A DNA stretch of 64,000 bases from Pseudochryseolinea flava (GCF_003286915.1 NZ_QMFY01000007.1:62001-126000); one strand, 5' to 3'. Shown: positions 25,596-37,183, counted from the stretch's first letter. Program-made: numbers and translations. Notes: a model not told the origin generated them from the letters alone.

Positions 25596-26882
25596 ATGTT
25601 ACGCCCATTGACTTCCCATATTCGCGAGGACCGACGACCACTTTCTTTGAAGGAATACGAGAAGTTGGGCGGCTACGAGGCCGTCAGAAAAGTATTTAAG
25701 TCTATGACACCTCAAGCTGTCCAGCAACTTGTGAAAGATTCTAATTTAAGAGGAAGAGGTGGTGCAGGTTTTTCGACGGGGCTAAAATGGAGTTTTGTTC
25801 CACTCGACGCTCCCCAACCAAAATACCTTATTTGTAATGCTGATGAAATGGAACCGGGCACTTTCAAGGATAGACTCTTACTTGAAAGTGCTCCCCATCA
25901 GCTTATCGAAGGAATGATTCTTGCCGCATTTGCTATACAGGCAGACACATCGTATGTATTTCTCCGGTGGGCATACAAAGATGCAGCGAAAGCGATTATA
26001 CACGCCATCCACGAAGCAAGCGATGCGGGCTATCTCGGCGACAACATCCTCGGTACTGACTTTAGCTTACACATGCATTTACACACAGGAGTTGGCCGAT
26101 ATATCTGTGGCGAAGAAACTGCTTTGCTTAATTCACTTGAAGGAAAGCGCGCTACACCAAGATCGAAACCACCCTTTCCGCAAGTGAGTGGACTTTTTGG
26201 AAAACCTACAATTGTCAACAATGTTGAAACATTAAGCTGTCTTCCACACATTGTGAACTATGGTGCCGATTGGTTCCAAAAATTAAGCAGGACTGGCGAC
26301 GCGGGAACAAAAATATATGGGGTAAGCGGAAAGGTAAAACGACCTGGACTTTGGGAACTGCCAATGGGTGTAACGTTACGCGAACTGCTTGAAGACTATG
26401 CCGGTGGTATGTGGGATGGTCACACTTTTCGCGGTGCGTTGCCTGGCGGTGCATCAACAGATTTTCTTGTCGAGCAACATCTTGATGTGAAGATGGACTA
26501 CGGATCGGTTGCCGCAGCCGGGAGTCGTTTAGGAACAGGAACTGTAATTGTGTTAGACGATAAAACTTCCGTCGTTGGATTTGTAAAAAACCTGATACAC
26601 TTCTTCGCCCAGGAGTCTTGTGGATTCTGTACGCCATGTCGTGAAGGACTTCCGTGGATTGAAAAAATTCTTCATGCGTTGGAAAATGAAAGAGGGCAAC
26701 GCGGCGACTTGAAGATACTTGAACAACATACTCGGTTACTTGGCCCTGGGAATACATTTTGTGCATTAGCACCCGGCGCGATGGAACCCTTGCAAAGTGC
26801 ACTCAAATATTTTCGCAAAGACTTTGAACAATACATTGCGGCGTATGCCACGCCATGCCGTAGTGGCTTAATGAATAGGTAA
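25596..26882 (+). CDS. nuoF: NADH-quinone oxidoreductase subunit F (FMN, N3 cluster)
   Basis: NuoF binds NADH and FMN and holds cluster N3. The Gly-rich NADH loop GRGGAGFSTGLKW is near residues 54-66. The FMN-site segments NADEMEPGTFKDR and YICGEETALLNSLEGKR are present. The N3 ligands are Cys342, Cys345 and Cys348 in ESCGFCTPCREG, with Cys389 in TFCALAPGA. The length of 428 residues is standard. The gene sits between nuoE (two bases) and nuoG (four bases). Confidence 0.97.
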   Translation: MLRPLTSHIREDRRPLSLKEYEKLGGYEAVRKVFKSMTPQAVQQLVKDSNLRGRGGAGFSTGLKWSFVPLDAPQPKYLICNADEMEPGTFKDRLLLESAPHQLIEGMILAAFAIQADTSYVFLRWAYKDAAKAIIHAIHEASDAGYLGDNILGTDFSLHMHLHTGVGRYICGEETALLNSLEGKRATPRSKPPFPQVSGLFGKPTIVNNVETLSCLPHIVNYGADWFQKLSRTGDAGTKIYGVSGKVKRPGLWELPMGVTLRELLEDYAGGMWDGHTFRGALPGGASTDFLVEQHLDVKMDYGSVAAAGSRLGTGTVIVLDDKTSVVGFVKNLIHFFAQESCGFCTPCREGLPWIEKILHALENERGQRGDLKILEQHTRLLGPGNTFCALAPGAMEPLQSALKYFRKDFEQYIAAYATPCRSGLMNR

Positions 26883-26886
26883 TATT

Positions 26887-29625
26887 ATGGCAACAATTAT
26901 CATCGATTGCAAAACTTACGAAGTACCACTCGGCAAAAACGTTTTGGAAACATGCCTTAACCTAGGTTTTGACGTTCCTTATTTTTGCTGGCACCCCGGC
27001 CTCGGATCGGTGGGCGCTTGTCGACAGTGTGCCGTGAAAGTTTTTAAAGATGCCGACGATAAGAAGGGACGGCTGGTGATGTCTTGCATGGAACCGGTCG
27101 TACACAACCAACATCTTGCTGTTCATGATGCCGACACAATAGACTTCCGAAAACAAGTGATCGAATGGCTCATGACAAACCATCCGCATGATTGCGCCGT
27201 GTGTGATGAAGGTGGTTCATGTCACCTGCAAGACATGACTGTGATGACAGGACACCACGAAAGACGATTCACATTTAACAAGCGTACATACAAGAATCAG
27301 GACCTTGGCCCATTCTTGAATCATGAAATGAATCGCTGCATACAGTGCTACCGTTGCGTAAGGTTCTACAAAGACTATGCTGGCGGCAAAGATCTTGATG
27401 CTTATGCATCGAAAAATAACGTCTACTTCGGCCGAGCCGAGGATGGTGTACTCGAAAACGAATTTAGTGGCAACCTTGCCGAGATCTGCCCGACAGGCGT
27501 ATTCACCGACAAAACATTGAAAGAACACTACACGCGAAAATGGGACCTCACAATGTCACCGTCGATTTGCCAGCATTGTAGTGTGGGGTGCAATACCATT
27601 GCCGGTGAACGTTATGGCGCGCTGCGCATGATTCACAATCGATTTCACGAAAAGATAAACGGGTACTTTCTCTGCGATCGCGGCCGATTCGGCTACGAGT
27701 TTGTTAACGCAGAAAATCGAATTAAACAGCCAAGTATCAACGGAGACGTCGTCGAGCGAACAGAACTTGAAACGCGGCTAGAAAAAATAATGAAAAGCGC
27801 CAAAGTCATTGGCATTGGATCGCCGCGTGCATCGCTGCAATCAAATTTTGCACTCAAGACCCTTGTCGGAGAAGACAATTTCTACCATGGTGTTTCAGAT
27901 CATGAACACGATCTCGCAGAACTTGCTGTACGAATTTTGAAAGATGGGCCAGTGCGAACACCATCTACTAAAGAAATAGAAAAATCCGACGCAATATTTG
28001 TTTTGGGTGAAGACTTAACAAACACGGCACCAATAGTTGCATTGGCGGTAAGGCAAGCCGTGCGACAAGATTTGTCCGGCGAACCGGAAAAAATACACAT
28101 ACAAGGTTGGCAAGATGCGGCTCGAAAAAATTTACAGCAGCAGCGGAAAATGCCATTGTACTCCGCTACGATACACGAAACAAAACTCGATGATATTTGT
28201 ACAAGTGCGAATTACGCAACCCCAGAAGATATTGCACGGCTTGGCTTTGCAGTCGCACATTGCGTCGACCATAATTCTCCTGCACCTGAACATTTCCCGG
28301 AAGCATTGCAAGTGCGCGCACGGAGTATTGCGAACGGGTTACTGGCAGCAAAAAATCCAACGATCATTTCTGGCGCCGGATGCGCATCAAGTGCCGTGAT
28401 GAAGGCTGCGGCGAACGTTGCAATAGCACTCCATAAAAATGGAATCGTGGTAGGCTTAACCTACACGATGTTAGAATGTAATTCGATGGGGCTTACCATG
28501 ATCGGAGGACATCGATTGTCTGCTGCATTCAATGCGGTTATTAACGGTCATGCCGACACCTTAATCCTACTAGAGAATGATCTGTTTCGACATGGAAGCT
28601 TTGCTGAAGTTGGCGATTTTCTCGCGCGATGTAAAAATGTAATTGTACTCGATCACACAAAGAGCGATTCGACCGATAGGGCTAGCGTCGTAATTCCAGC
28701 GGGAACATTTGCAGAGTCCGACGGTATTATTGTCAACAACGAAGGTCGTGCACAAAGATTCTTCCAAGTCTATGAATCGACTGAATCCATTCAAGAAAGC
28801 TGGCGATGGATCATTAACATTGGCAAAACACTTCAACATCCTAAACTTCAGACATGGCAAAACTTTGAAGACATTTCTAAAGCGATGGCCTCAGAAGAAC
28901 CAATGCTACAAAATATAGACGAGGTAAATCCAGCTGTAGATTTCCGAATTGTAGGACAACGGATTCCACGCGAGCCACATCGTTTCAGTGGTCGCACGTC
29001 GATGCATGCACACATCCAGGTGAGTGAGCAAAAGCCTCCGACAGACGATGACTCTCCATTGAGTTACACCATGGAAGGTACACGCATACAACCACCATCA
29101 GCGATGATACCATTCTATTGGTCGCCAGGTTGGAACTCGGTGCAGTCTGTGGCCAAGTATCAGCACGAAGTTGGTGGATCGTTGAAAGATGGCGACTCCG
29201 GTATTCGGTTACTAGAAGCCAATGCCGCGTCATCGCTAGTGTATTTTCAAGGAATACCGGAAGCATTTGTTCCTTTAGAGCATCACCTTTGGATAGTGCC
29301 GACCTACCACATTTTCGGCAGCGAGGAAATGAGCGCCAAGTCCGCATCAATTCAAAAGCGCATACCCACACCTTATCTGTTAATCAGCGCGGTCGACGCG
29401 AACATTTATCATCTCAAAGAGCAAGATATCATCAAAGTATCTATCGCGAACATCTCCTATAGTTTTCCGATAAAGATCAATAGAAATATTCCGGTGGGAA
29501 TGGCGGCGTTGCCTTATGGACTGTGTGATGCACCCATTAACGCGCTTCCCGAATGGGGGATCGTAGAAACGAGTCCCTTAACAGAACTTCACGATTACGT
29601 GCGAAAAACTAAGGTCCAACATTAA
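26887..29625 (+). CDS. nuoG: NADH-quinone oxidoreductase subunit G
   Basis: This 912-residue subunit relays electrons through several iron-sulphur clusters. The N-terminal ferredoxin domain (1-80) holds the N1b ligands in [18 protein letters not shown] and a later Cys. A His-Cys motif ([17 protein letters not shown]5) and [13 protein letters not shown] (N4) follow. A further C-x2-C-x3-C set in [11 protein letters not shown] with a Cys 27 residues on matches the extra cluster N7, known from E. coli and Thermus. The molybdopterin-oxidoreductase-like domain fills about 280-700, and a C-terminal extension follows. It starts four bases after nuoF. Confidence 0.95.
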   Translation: MATIIIDCKTYEVPLGKNVLETCLNLGFDVPYFCWHPGLGSVGACRQCAVKVFKDADDKKGRLVMSCMEPVVHNQHLAVHDADTIDFRKQVIEWLMTNHPHDCAVCDEGGSCHLQDMTVMTGHHERRFTFNKRTYKNQDLGPFLNHEMNRCIQCYRCVRFYKDYAGGKDLDAYASKNNVYFGRAEDGVLENEFSGNLAEICPTGVFTDKTLKEHYTRKWDLTMSPSICQHCSVGCNTIAGERYGALRMIHNRFHEKINGYFLCDRGRFGYEFVNAENRIKQPSINGDVVERTELETRLEKIMKSAKVIGIGSPRASLQSNFALKTLVGEDNFYHGVSDHEHDLAELAVRILKDGPVRTPSTKEIEKSDAIFVLGEDLTNTAPIVALAVRQAVRQDLSGEPEKIHIQGWQDAARKNLQQQRKMPLYSATIHETKLDDICTSANYATPEDIARLGFAVAHCVDHNSPAPEHFPEALQVRARSIANGLLAAKNPTIISGAGCASSAVMKAAANVAIALHKNGIVVGLTYTMLECNSMGLTMIGGHRLSAAFNAVINGHADTLILLENDLFRHGSFAEVGDFLARCKNVIVLDHTKSDSTDRASVVIPAGTFAESDGIIVNNEGRAQRFFQVYESTESIQESWRWIINIGKTLQHPKLQTWQNFEDISKAMASEEPMLQNIDEVNPAVDFRIVGQRIPREPHRFSGRTSMHAHIQVSEQKPPTDDDSPLSYTMEGTRIQPPSAMIPFYWSPGWNSVQSVAKYQHEVGGSLKDGDSGIRLLEANAASSLVYFQGIPEAFVPLEHHLWIVPTYHIFGSEEMSAKSASIQKRIPTPYLLISAVDANIYHLKEQDIIKVSIANISYSFPIKINRNIPVGMAALPYGLCDAPINALPEWGIVETSPLTELHDYVRKTKVQH

Positions 29626-29636
29626 CGCTTACGAAA

Positions 29637-30602
29637 ATGGACGACGCAACGATTAGTCATCTACTCATAACGTTCGGCGTACTCGCGGGATTACTGCTGG
29701 TGGCTCCAGGATTAATCTGGCTTGAACGTAGGCTACTCGCGTTGTGGCAAGATCGTTATGGACCAAATCGCGCAGGTCCCTTTGGTTTGCTAGTGGTACT
29801 CGCCGATACACTAAAACTTTTTTTTAAAGAAGATTGGATACCTCCCTTTGCCGATAAAAAAGTCTTCGTCCTTGCACCCGCGATCGTCGTCATTACGGTA
29901 CTACTGAGTTTTGTCGTAATACCTTTTGCTCCAGGAATTATTGTAGCCGATATGAATATTGGTCTGCTCTTTTTTCTCGCCATGTCATCGATGGGCGCTT
30001 ACAGTATAATTCTCGGAGGATGGTCGTCAAACAACAAATATGCACTGCTAGGGTCAATGCGTGGTGCCGCGCAACTCATCTCTTATGAAGTGTTCATGGG
30101 ACTATCGTTGATGGGTGTTGTGTTGATGACTGGATCATTTAGCTTAATCGATATCGTTGAGGCGCAACGATACCAATGGTTTATTGTACCACAGTTTTTA
30201 GGGTTCGTGATTTTTTTAATTGCCGGGATCGCTGAAACGCATCGACTACCTTTCGATATTCCAGAAGCGGAGAGTGAATTGATTGCTGGCTTTCATTCAG
30301 AATATTCAGGCATGAAGTTCGGACTGTTTTTCGTTGGCGAATACATCGGTATCATGCTGATCTCATCAATGGTTACGGTGCTGTTTTTAGGTGGATGGTA
30401 TGGCCCATCTTTTCTGCCACCATTAGCGTGGTTCATTATCAAGATGTTCGGATTTATTTTTTTCTTTATCCTCTTGCGAGCATCATTACCCAGACCAAGG
30501 TATGATCAGCTCATGGAGTTCGGTTGGAAAATTCTACTTCCGCTTTCACTCTTGAATCTCGTTGTTACGGGAGGAATAATTCTCTGGATGAATACCCATT
30601 AA
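29637..30602 (+). CDS. nuoH: NADH-quinone oxidoreductase subunit H
   Basis: NuoH is the membrane subunit that forms much of the quinone chamber. About eight hydrophobic helices are visible. The conserved loops [12 protein letters not shown] near 40-51, [33 protein letters not shown] in part near 203-222 and [13 protein letters not shown] near 282 are all present. The 321-residue length fits. It follows nuoG by 11 bases. Confidence 0.97.
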   Translation: MDDATISHLLITFGVLAGLLLVAPGLIWLERRLLALWQDRYGPNRAGPFGLLVVLADTLKLFFKEDWIPPFADKKVFVLAPAIVVITVLLSFVVIPFAPGIIVADMNIGLLFFLAMSSMGAYSIILGGWSSNNKYALLGSMRGAAQLISYEVFMGLSLMGVVLMTGSFSLIDIVEAQRYQWFIVPQFLGFVIFLIAGIAETHRLPFDIPEAESELIAGFHSEYSGMKFGLFFVGEYIGIMLISSMVTVLFLGGWYGPSFLPPLAWFIIKMFGFIFFFILLRASLPRPRYDQLMEFGWKILLPLSLLNLVVTGGIILWMNTH

Positions 30603-30611
30603 AAATTTATC

Positions 30612-31127
30612 ATGTTCAGCATCGTTCGCAGTATGTGGCTTGTTTTTCTTCACATGTTCAAAAAGCGAGTCACGATTCAATATCCAGAACAGAAAGCGAA
30701 ACTCCCCGCGCGATGGCGTGGGCGTATCGTGTTAACACGTGATCCTGATATGGGTGAACGGTGCGTGGGGTGCTATCTTTGTGCAGCCGCGTGTCCCGTA
30801 GATTGCATTTCCCTTCAAGCCACACAAGATGAAAGTGGTCGCCGATATCCAGCATTCTTTCGCATAAACTTCTCGCGCTGCATCTTCTGTGGATATTGCG
30901 AAGAAGCTTGCCCTACCTATGCGATCCAACTTATTCCTGACTTCGAAATGGGTGAGTACAATCGCCAAAATTTGGTATACGAAAAGCAAGATCTTCTCAT
31001 TGATAGTCAGGGGAAATATCCAGGCTACAATTATTACAAAGTCGCTGGCATGGCCATCCAGGGCAAAGAGAAAGGCGCGGCGATCAATGAAGAGAAACCG
31101 GTCGATATCCACAGTCTAGTACCGTAA
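30612..31127 (+). CDS. nuoI: NADH-quinone oxidoreductase subunit I (N6a/N6b)
   Basis: NuoI is the ferredoxin-like subunit carrying clusters N6a and N6b. Two complete C-x2-C-x2-C-x3-C-P motifs are visible, starting at Cys51 ([12 protein letters not shown]) and Cys90 ([12 protein letters not shown]). An amphipathic N-terminus anchors it on the membrane arm. The C-terminal tail of about 40 residues is somewhat longer than minimal bacterial versions. It lies nine bases after nuoH. Confidence 0.96.
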   Translation: MFSIVRSMWLVFLHMFKKRVTIQYPEQKAKLPARWRGRIVLTRDPDMGERCVGCYLCAAACPVDCISLQATQDESGRRYPAFFRINFSRCIFCGYCEEACPTYAIQLIPDFEMGEYNRQNLVYEKQDLLIDSQGKYPGYNYYKVAGMAIQGKEKGAAINEEKPVDIHSLVP

Positions 31128-31137
31128 ATATATTGCC

Positions 31138-31665
31138 ATGAATATCACCTTCATAATTGCTTCATTTGTCGCCGTGCTAGCCACCATTATGGCGATTACG
31201 CGATACAACTTAATTCATGCGCTACTGTACTTAGTCATTTCGTTTTTATCGATCGCCATTGTATTCTTTGTGCTCGGTGCGCCATTCGTTGCGGCACTCG
31301 AAATCATTGTATACGCCGGTGCAATCGTTGTGCTAATCATCTTCGTGATCATGATGCTAAACCTCAAAGAAGAGTCTGTAGAGCAGGAGCGAATTTGGTT
31401 TTCACGCAAAGTCATTCTTGGTCCTTCCATACTGTCAATCGTGTTGCTGGGTGAGTTGATTTACATCCTACTATCTCATGAAACCACAGCATTGACAACG
31501 CAAGCAGTGGATGCAAAATCAGTAGGCCTATCGTTGTACGGGCCATACATCATTGGCGTCGAACTTAGCGGTTTATTATTGATGTCAGGAGTCGTCGGCG
31601 CTTATCACTTGGGAAGACAAAAGAAAAAGGTACAGCATCGTTTCCTCGAAAACCAAACCACATGA
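31138..31665 (+). CDS. nuoJ: NADH-quinone oxidoreductase subunit J
   Basis: NuoJ is a five-helix membrane subunit next to NuoK. The conserved third-helix segment AALEIIVYAGAIVVLIIFVI (about 52-71) is clear. The C-terminus is basic (GRQKKKVQHRF). It overlaps nuoK by four bases through ATGA. Confidence 0.95.
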   Translation: MNITFIIASFVAVLATIMAITRYNLIHALLYLVISFLSIAIVFFVLGAPFVAALEIIVYAGAIVVLIIFVIMMLNLKEESVEQERIWFSRKVILGPSILSIVLLGELIYILLSHETTALTTQAVDAKSVGLSLYGPYIIGVELSGLLLMSGVVGAYHLGRQKKKVQHRFLENQTT

Positions 31666-31970
31666 ATGCTGCAATTGCCGATCAAGCCTTAATGCTCGCC
31701 GGGATCTTATTCGTTCTCGGTCTTATCAGCGTGCTCATTCGAAGAAACATCATCTTCATGCTGATATCCGTGGAGATCATGCTCAATGCTGCAGGCCTGG
31801 CGTTTATTGCCGCAGGTGCGAGGTGGGGGCAACCGGATGGTCAAGTTATGTTCGTTTTTATTTTGACGATGGCGGCTGCCGAGGTATCGGTGGGGCTAGC
31901 CCTGATCTTGCAGATATATCATCAGCTTAAAACACTCGATAGCGATGCCGCAGACAAGATGCATGGTTGA
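31662..31970 (+). CDS. nuoK: NADH-quinone oxidoreductase subunit K
   Basis: NuoK is the small three-helix antiporter-like subunit. The conserved glutamate in ISVEIMLNAAGLAFIA (about residues 36-51) and the second in MAAAEVSVGLALI (about 70-82), both in proton translocation, are visible. The 102-residue length is typical. The start is fixed by the ATGA overlap with nuoJ; nuoL begins 37 bases later. Confidence 0.97.
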   Translation: MNAAIADQALMLAGILFVLGLISVLIRRNIIFMLISVEIMLNAAGLAFIAAGARWGQPDGQVMFVFILTMAAAEVSVGLALILQIYHQLKTLDSDAADKMHG

Positions 31971-32007
31971 AGAAATTATTACCACGTGTTAGCATAAATC
32001 TTTTTTT

Positions 32008-33897
32008 ATGAAAGACTTTTTATGGCTCATTCCGACACTTCCGTTCTTAGGAGCATGCATTCTGATCATTTCAGGAAATGCAAATCTACCACGACGCGCC
32101 GTGAGTATAGTTGGATGCGGTAGCGTAGGCGCTGCGGCTATTCTTACGATCGTCATCATGATCGATTTCCTCACAACGGGACAGATTCCGGAGTACACGG
32201 TCATCGTCAATTGGTTTAGCGTCGACAATCTATCCGTTCCTATTGCGCTACATCTGGACACCCTTTCGCTCGTGTTTGTGTTCGTCATAACGTTTGTAGG
32301 TTTTCTAATCCATGTGTATTCAATTGAATTCATGCACCATGACGAGAGCTTTGCAAGATTCTTCGCGTACCTGAACTTGTTCGTAAGTGCAATGCTCATG
32401 CTTGTACTTGCCGATAGCCTTATCTTAATGTATTTAGGGTGGGAGGGTGTCGGTCTTTGCAGCTACCTGCTGATCGGATTTTGGTACGAAGAGGAGAAGA
32501 ATGGCTACGCCGCACGAAAGGCGTTCATCATTACGCGAATAGGAGATACAGCACTAGCAGTGGGCTTGTTTATGTTATTTGCTGAACTTGGCACACTTCG
32601 CATTCAGGATATTCTAACCTTAGCACCACAGCAATGGGCAACGGGCAGCACAACACCTGTGACAATTTGCCTATTACTTCTCGGCGGCGCCGTTGGAAAG
32701 TCTGCGCAATTCCCACTGCAAACGTGGCTCCCCGATGCGATGGCAGGACCATCACCTGTCAGTGCCCTGATACACGCAGCAACAATGGTTACCGCTGGTG
32801 TATATCTCATCGCACGCATGAACGGACTATACGTGCTTGCACCGCAGGCACAACTATGGGTTGGCATCGTCGGCGCCATCACCCTCCTCATCGCTGGATG
32901 TAGCGCACTAACTCAGTATGATCTCAAACGTGTATTGGCATACTCAACAATTAGTCAGATTGGATACATGTTTCTTGCGCTGGGTATCGGCGCGTGGTCG
33001 TCGGCAGTGTTTCATTTTATGATTCATGCTTTTTTTAAAGCGTTACTTTTCCTCGCAGCAGGCGCGGTGATCATGGCTTTGCATCATGAGCACGACATGT
33101 TTAAGATGGGAGGTCTTCGAAAACAGATGCCAGCAGTGTTTGCAACGTTCTTGATTGGATCTGCGTCGCTAGCGGCATTGCCTTTAATTTCTGCTGGCTT
33201 TTATAGCAAAGATCAAATCATTTGGCTTTCATTTGCTTCACAGCAAAGCAATATTTGGTTTTTTCTAGCCGCAGTCGTCGGCGCATTCATTACCGCGATC
33301 TATACATTCCGAATGGTGTTCCTCACGTTCTACGGTGAAGCAAAGACATCAGTCTCTCATATGCCAGGAAATTTGATCACGCAGCCGCTGGTGATCCTTG
33401 CTGTACTTGCGCTATTTGCTGGATTCATCGAGTTACCACATACGTTCGGACATGTCACATTATTCAGTGATCTTTTCTCAACGACTTTACCTCCCGTAAC
33501 ACTTAGGCCGAACGTCGAGTCGCACGAATGGATTATACAAACATCTACCGGCCTGTTAACATTGGTTGGCATTGCAATGGCGTATTACTTCTATGTAATA
33601 CAACCGAAAATTGCGGACGACATTCACGCATCAACTATTGAAACGCACCGCTTTTGGTATGCAGGATGGAGATTCGATAGCTTGTATGATGCCATCATCG
33701 TAAAACCCATATTATTTTTCGCGCGCGTTAACAAACACGACTTCATTGACAAGCTTTACAGCGCACTGGTTGAACTCAGTGAAATGATGAGTGCCCTTTT
33801 CTCGCGATCACAAAATGGAATTCTCCGCTGGTATATCATGGGAATCGTTGCCGGAGCAGTCATTATCATAACCTTCACTTTAATCATCACACCATGA
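32008..33897 (+). CDS. nuoL: NADH-quinone oxidoreductase subunit L
   Basis: NuoL is the distal Mrp-antiporter-like proton pump with a lateral helix. Signature segments include YLGWEGVGLCSYLLIGFWY near 143-161, LQTWLPDAMAGPSPVSALIH in part near 237-256, and KRVLAYSTISQIGYM near 307. The conserved Glu, Lys and His residues of the central hydrophilic axis are within these. The C-terminus includes the long helix region (about 510-600) and a final transmembrane anchor. It overlaps nuoM by four bases (ATGA). Confidence 0.97.
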   Translation: MKDFLWLIPTLPFLGACILIISGNANLPRRAVSIVGCGSVGAAAILTIVIMIDFLTTGQIPEYTVIVNWFSVDNLSVPIALHLDTLSLVFVFVITFVGFLIHVYSIEFMHHDESFARFFAYLNLFVSAMLMLVLADSLILMYLGWEGVGLCSYLLIGFWYEEEKNGYAARKAFIITRIGDTALAVGLFMLFAELGTLRIQDILTLAPQQWATGSTTPVTICLLLLGGAVGKSAQFPLQTWLPDAMAGPSPVSALIHAATMVTAGVYLIARMNGLYVLAPQAQLWVGIVGAITLLIAGCSALTQYDLKRVLAYSTISQIGYMFLALGIGAWSSAVFHFMIHAFFKALLFLAAGAVIMALHHEHDMFKMGGLRKQMPAVFATFLIGSASLAALPLISAGFYSKDQIIWLSFASQQSNIWFFLAAVVGAFITAIYTFRMVFLTFYGEAKTSVSHMPGNLITQPLVILAVLALFAGFIELPHTFGHVTLFSDLFSTTLPPVTLRPNVESHEWIIQTSTGLLTLVGIAMAYYFYVIQPKIADDIHASTIETHRFWYAGWRFDSLYDAIIVKPILFFARVNKHDFIDKLYSALVELSEMMSALFSRSQNGILRWYIMGIVAGAVIIITFTLIITP

Positions 33898-35447
33898 TAC
33901 TCATGATATTGATTCTGGTTTTACTTTTCGGGGGCATCGCGGCTGGGTTCTCTGGGCGAATGAATACGATGCTGCCGAGGTGGATTTCCGTTGGTGCCAT
34001 CGCAATCAATTTATTCATCAGCCTCTGGATGGCGGCACAACCGAACACCAATTCTTCACCATGGCTGTTACAACTAAAGCTCAACTGGATTCCGAGCTTT
34101 GGCATAAGTTTTCACCTGGCACTAGATGGGATAAGTCTCTTGATGATTATCCTCACTTTTTTTCTAGGGATAATTGCTGTCGCTATTTCGTGGAATGAAA
34201 TTCATTTTCGGGTTGGCTTCTTTCACTTCAACCTGTTATGGGTGCTCGCAGGCATCACAGGTGTGTTCCTCACGATGGACCTTTTCCTATTCTATTTCTT
34301 CTGGGAAGTGATGCTCATCCCGATGTATTTTCTCATTGGCATCTGGGGACACGAGAACAGACAGTATGCTGCTTACAAATTTTTCATTTTTACGCAGGCA
34401 AGTGGTTTACTGATGTTGATGTCGATTATCGCATTGTATTTCGTGCACGGTCAAGCAACGGATCAATACACATTCAATTATTTTGACCTCCTGGGTACGT
34501 CGATGAATAAGCAGACGGCACAATGGATCATGCTGGGTTTTCTTGCTGCATTCGTAGTAAAGCTCCCGGTCATACCGTTTCACACGTGGCTTCCCGATGC
34601 GCACACGGAAGCACCAACAGCAGGAAGTTTGATCCTTGCTGGACTACTTCTCAAGACCGGTGCATATGGATTGATTCGGTTTATTCTGCCGCTCTTCCCA
34701 GAACAATCTGCGGCGATTGCGCCAGTAGCGATGGCGTTGGGCGTAACGGGAATAGTGTACGGCGCAGTGCAAGCTTATGGACAAACAGATCTCAAACGAC
34801 TCATTGCTTATAGCAGTGTGAGTCATATGGGTTTTGTAATGCTCGGGGTGTTTGCTTTGACAGAAATTGCATTGCAAGGTGTCGTGATGCAAATGATAAC
34901 CCACGGTATAAGTACAGGTGCACTCTTCATCATCGCAGGATTATTGTACGAGCGAATTCGCACGCGTGATGTCACACAGATGGGTGGTTTTTGGAAGTCC
35001 ATTCCAGTTGCAAGTGTGATCACACTCATATTTGCGATGGCATCACTTGGACTACCTGGCTTAGGAAATTTTGTGGCCGAGTTTTTAACACTCATCGGAT
35101 CTTGGTCAGCCAACAAAACAATGACGCTGATAGCAACGATCGGCATCGTGTTCGCTACAGCATATTCTCTTCGTATTATGCAGAAAGTTTTCCTTGGCAA
35201 GTCACGGCTAGAACACCATCAGTCTCTCGCTGATCTTACCGCACGGGAAAGGCTAATCCTTTTGCCTTTGGTAATTGTCATTATATTGTTAGGCGTGCAT
35301 CCGCAGCCTGCCATCGACCTTGCGAAAGATGGTTTACAAAAAACATTAAACCGTGAATTCCAAGCACCAAAAGAGCCAAAAATTATCAATCCGAATTATC
35401 AAACCTTAACGGTACCTGCAACCGAGAAAGGAGTTCATCATGAATAG
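33894..35447 (+). CDS. nuoM: NADH-quinone oxidoreductase subunit M
   Basis: NuoM is the middle antiporter-like pump. The motif FFWEVMLIPMYFLIGIWG near residues 136-153 contains the conserved Glu, and FHTWLPDAHTEAPTAGSLIL in part near 228-247 and LKRLIAYSSVSHMGFV near 299 follow. The 517-residue length is typical. It overlaps the start of nuoN by eight bases. Confidence 0.97.
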   Translation: MILMILILVLLFGGIAAGFSGRMNTMLPRWISVGAIAINLFISLWMAAQPNTNSSPWLLQLKLNWIPSFGISFHLALDGISLLMIILTFFLGIIAVAISWNEIHFRVGFFHFNLLWVLAGITGVFLTMDLFLFYFFWEVMLIPMYFLIGIWGHENRQYAAYKFFIFTQASGLLMLMSIIALYFVHGQATDQYTFNYFDLLGTSMNKQTAQWIMLGFLAAFVVKLPVIPFHTWLPDAHTEAPTAGSLILAGLLLKTGAYGLIRFILPLFPEQSAAIAPVAMALGVTGIVYGAVQAYGQTDLKRLIAYSSVSHMGFVMLGVFALTEIALQGVVMQMITHGISTGALFIIAGLLYERIRTRDVTQMGGFWKSIPVASVITLIFAMASLGLPGLGNFVAEFLTLIGSWSANKTMTLIATIGIVFATAYSLRIMQKVFLGKSRLEHHQSLADLTARERLILLPLVIVIILLGVHPQPAIDLAKDGLQKTLNREFQAPKEPKIINPNYQTLTVPATEKGVHHE

Positions 35448-36870
35448 GAGTGATCTTTACAGCCTTACACCATTGCTAATCTTATCCAGTGCGGCAATTC
35501 TAAATTTCTTTTCCATCTCTATAAAAAGGAATCACAAAGTAATTTTCGCGATTACGGTACTATCGCTCATTGGCGATTTTATTTTCCTCACGTCATACTC
35601 CCTCTATCATCAACAGCACATCGACCCGCTACTCGTTGTCGATGGGTTCGGAATTTTCAACATTGGTCTCATATTACTCACCACACTCGTTGTGGCATTA
35701 ATGTCATACGCCTACTTCGAACAACGCGAGGAAAGAAAAGAAGAATATTATATTCTCCTGATTCTAGCAGCACTAGGCGCATGCATCATGGTAATCAGTA
35801 AACATTTCGTCTCGTTCTTTTTGGGGCTTGAAGTGTTGAGTGTTTCGCTTTATTCATTGATCGCTTATCTGCGAACACGAGAGCGATCCGATGAAGCCGG
35901 AATCAAGTACCTAATACTCGCGGCATTCTCTTCTGCATTTCTACTCTTCGGAATGTCGCTCATATACGCGACCACGGGTAAGATGGATTTTGGCGGTATC
36001 GGTTACTACTTGACCACGACACAAGATATTCCATTGATCATGATGGCAGGTTTGGGAATGCTAATCGTTGGGGCGGGATTTAAACTCGGTGTAGTGCCGT
36101 TCCATATGTGGACGCCTGACGTATATGAAGGGGCGCCCACACCGGTAACCGCATTTATTGCTACCGTTTCAAAGGGCGGCATGATTGCGCTACTCGTGAG
36201 GTTCTTCAATGCGATCAATGGATATCAGTATGAATCGTTTACGAATTTGTTCACTGTTTTATCGATCGCATCGATGTTCGTCGGAAACATTCTTGCACTA
36301 CGACAGACGAATTTGAAACGGATACTTGCATACTCGTCTATCTCTCACATCGGATATTTATTGGTTGCCTTTCTTTCGGGCGGGAGCATGGGGGCTCAAG
36401 CGACAACTTTTTATCTCGTCGCGTACTTCATCACGACGCTAGGTGCATTCGGCATCATTGCTACTTTATCCGATCAACATCGCGATGCTGAATTGATCGA
36501 CGACTACCGCGGCCTACTATGGCGTCGCCCGCTCACTGCTGTTGCGTTCAGCGCAATGTTGCTATCCCTCGCGGGCATTCCACTCACTGCCGGATTTATT
36601 GCAAAGTTCTATGTGATTACCGCTGGCATTGGAACCCAACATTGGCTCCTTGTATTTTGCCTCGTAGTCAATAGCGTAATTGGTCTATACTATTATATAA
36701 AGATCATTGCTGTGATGTTTGATCAGAAACTTCAAATTAAGTCGGCAAAAGAATTGCATCCGTTGGTGTATGTCATTAGTAGCGTAACGATCGCTGTGCT
36801 TGCTGTATTTTTGTTTTGGCTCGGCGTTAGTCCCGAAGGAATGTTGTCACTCATTGATGATGTTATCTGA
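35440..36870 (+). CDS. nuoN: NADH-quinone oxidoreductase subunit N
   Basis: NuoN is the antiporter-like pump next to NuoK. The signatures FFLGLEVLSVSLYSLIAY near 127-144, PFHMWTPDVYEGAPTPVTAF in part near 223-242, and LKRILAYSSISHIGYLLVAF in part near 290 are present. It ends the operon and is followed 18 bases later by a hairpin terminator. The overlap with nuoM supports the ATG at 35440. Confidence 0.97.
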   Translation: MNRSDLYSLTPLLILSSAAILNFFSISIKRNHKVIFAITVLSLIGDFIFLTSYSLYHQQHIDPLLVVDGFGIFNIGLILLTTLVVALMSYAYFEQREERKEEYYILLILAALGACIMVISKHFVSFFLGLEVLSVSLYSLIAYLRTRERSDEAGIKYLILAAFSSAFLLFGMSLIYATTGKMDFGGIGYYLTTTQDIPLIMMAGLGMLIVGAGFKLGVVPFHMWTPDVYEGAPTPVTAFIATVSKGGMIALLVRFFNAINGYQYESFTNLFTVLSIASMFVGNILALRQTNLKRILAYSSISHIGYLLVAFLSGGSMGAQATTFYLVAYFITTLGAFGIIATLSDQHRDAELIDDYRGLLWRRPLTAVAFSAMLLSLAGIPLTAGFIAKFYVITAGIGTQHWLLVFCLVVNSVIGLYYYIKIIAVMFDQKLQIKSAKELHPLVYVISSVTIAVLAVFLFWLGVSPEGMLSLIDDVI

Positions 36871-36888
36871 ATAATTGCACACAGACGC

Positions 36889-36912
36889 TCACCTGATTTT
36901 TAAGGTGATTTT
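36889..36912 (+). terminator. Terminator of the nuo operon
   Basis: TCACCT (36889-36894) pairs with AGGTGA (36903-36908) around an eight-base loop, followed by TTTTATT. The stem is short but well placed after nuoN. The remaining sequence to 37183 is AT-rich, and I found no convincing gene or promoter box in it. Confidence 0.6.
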
Positions 36913-37183
36913 ATTCAGCAATGCTTTGCGAAAAAGTGTTTTGAATATTTTTTGTTGCAACAGGCAAAAAAATAATTCATGCGCGGTAGGCTGCCTTAAA
37001 GTTTTTACTAATATTACCTTCACGTTACGATCGTTAGATAACAACCACTTGTGAGAGAGACCCGTGTCAATCGTAGCGTTCAATACCCAAATTAAAAGTT
37101 GTTTTGAAAGAGATTATTTGACGCAAGTTCGTCACCGAATTTGCCATGGCTTGTTTTTCATTAACCTAAAATAAAAATCCCTC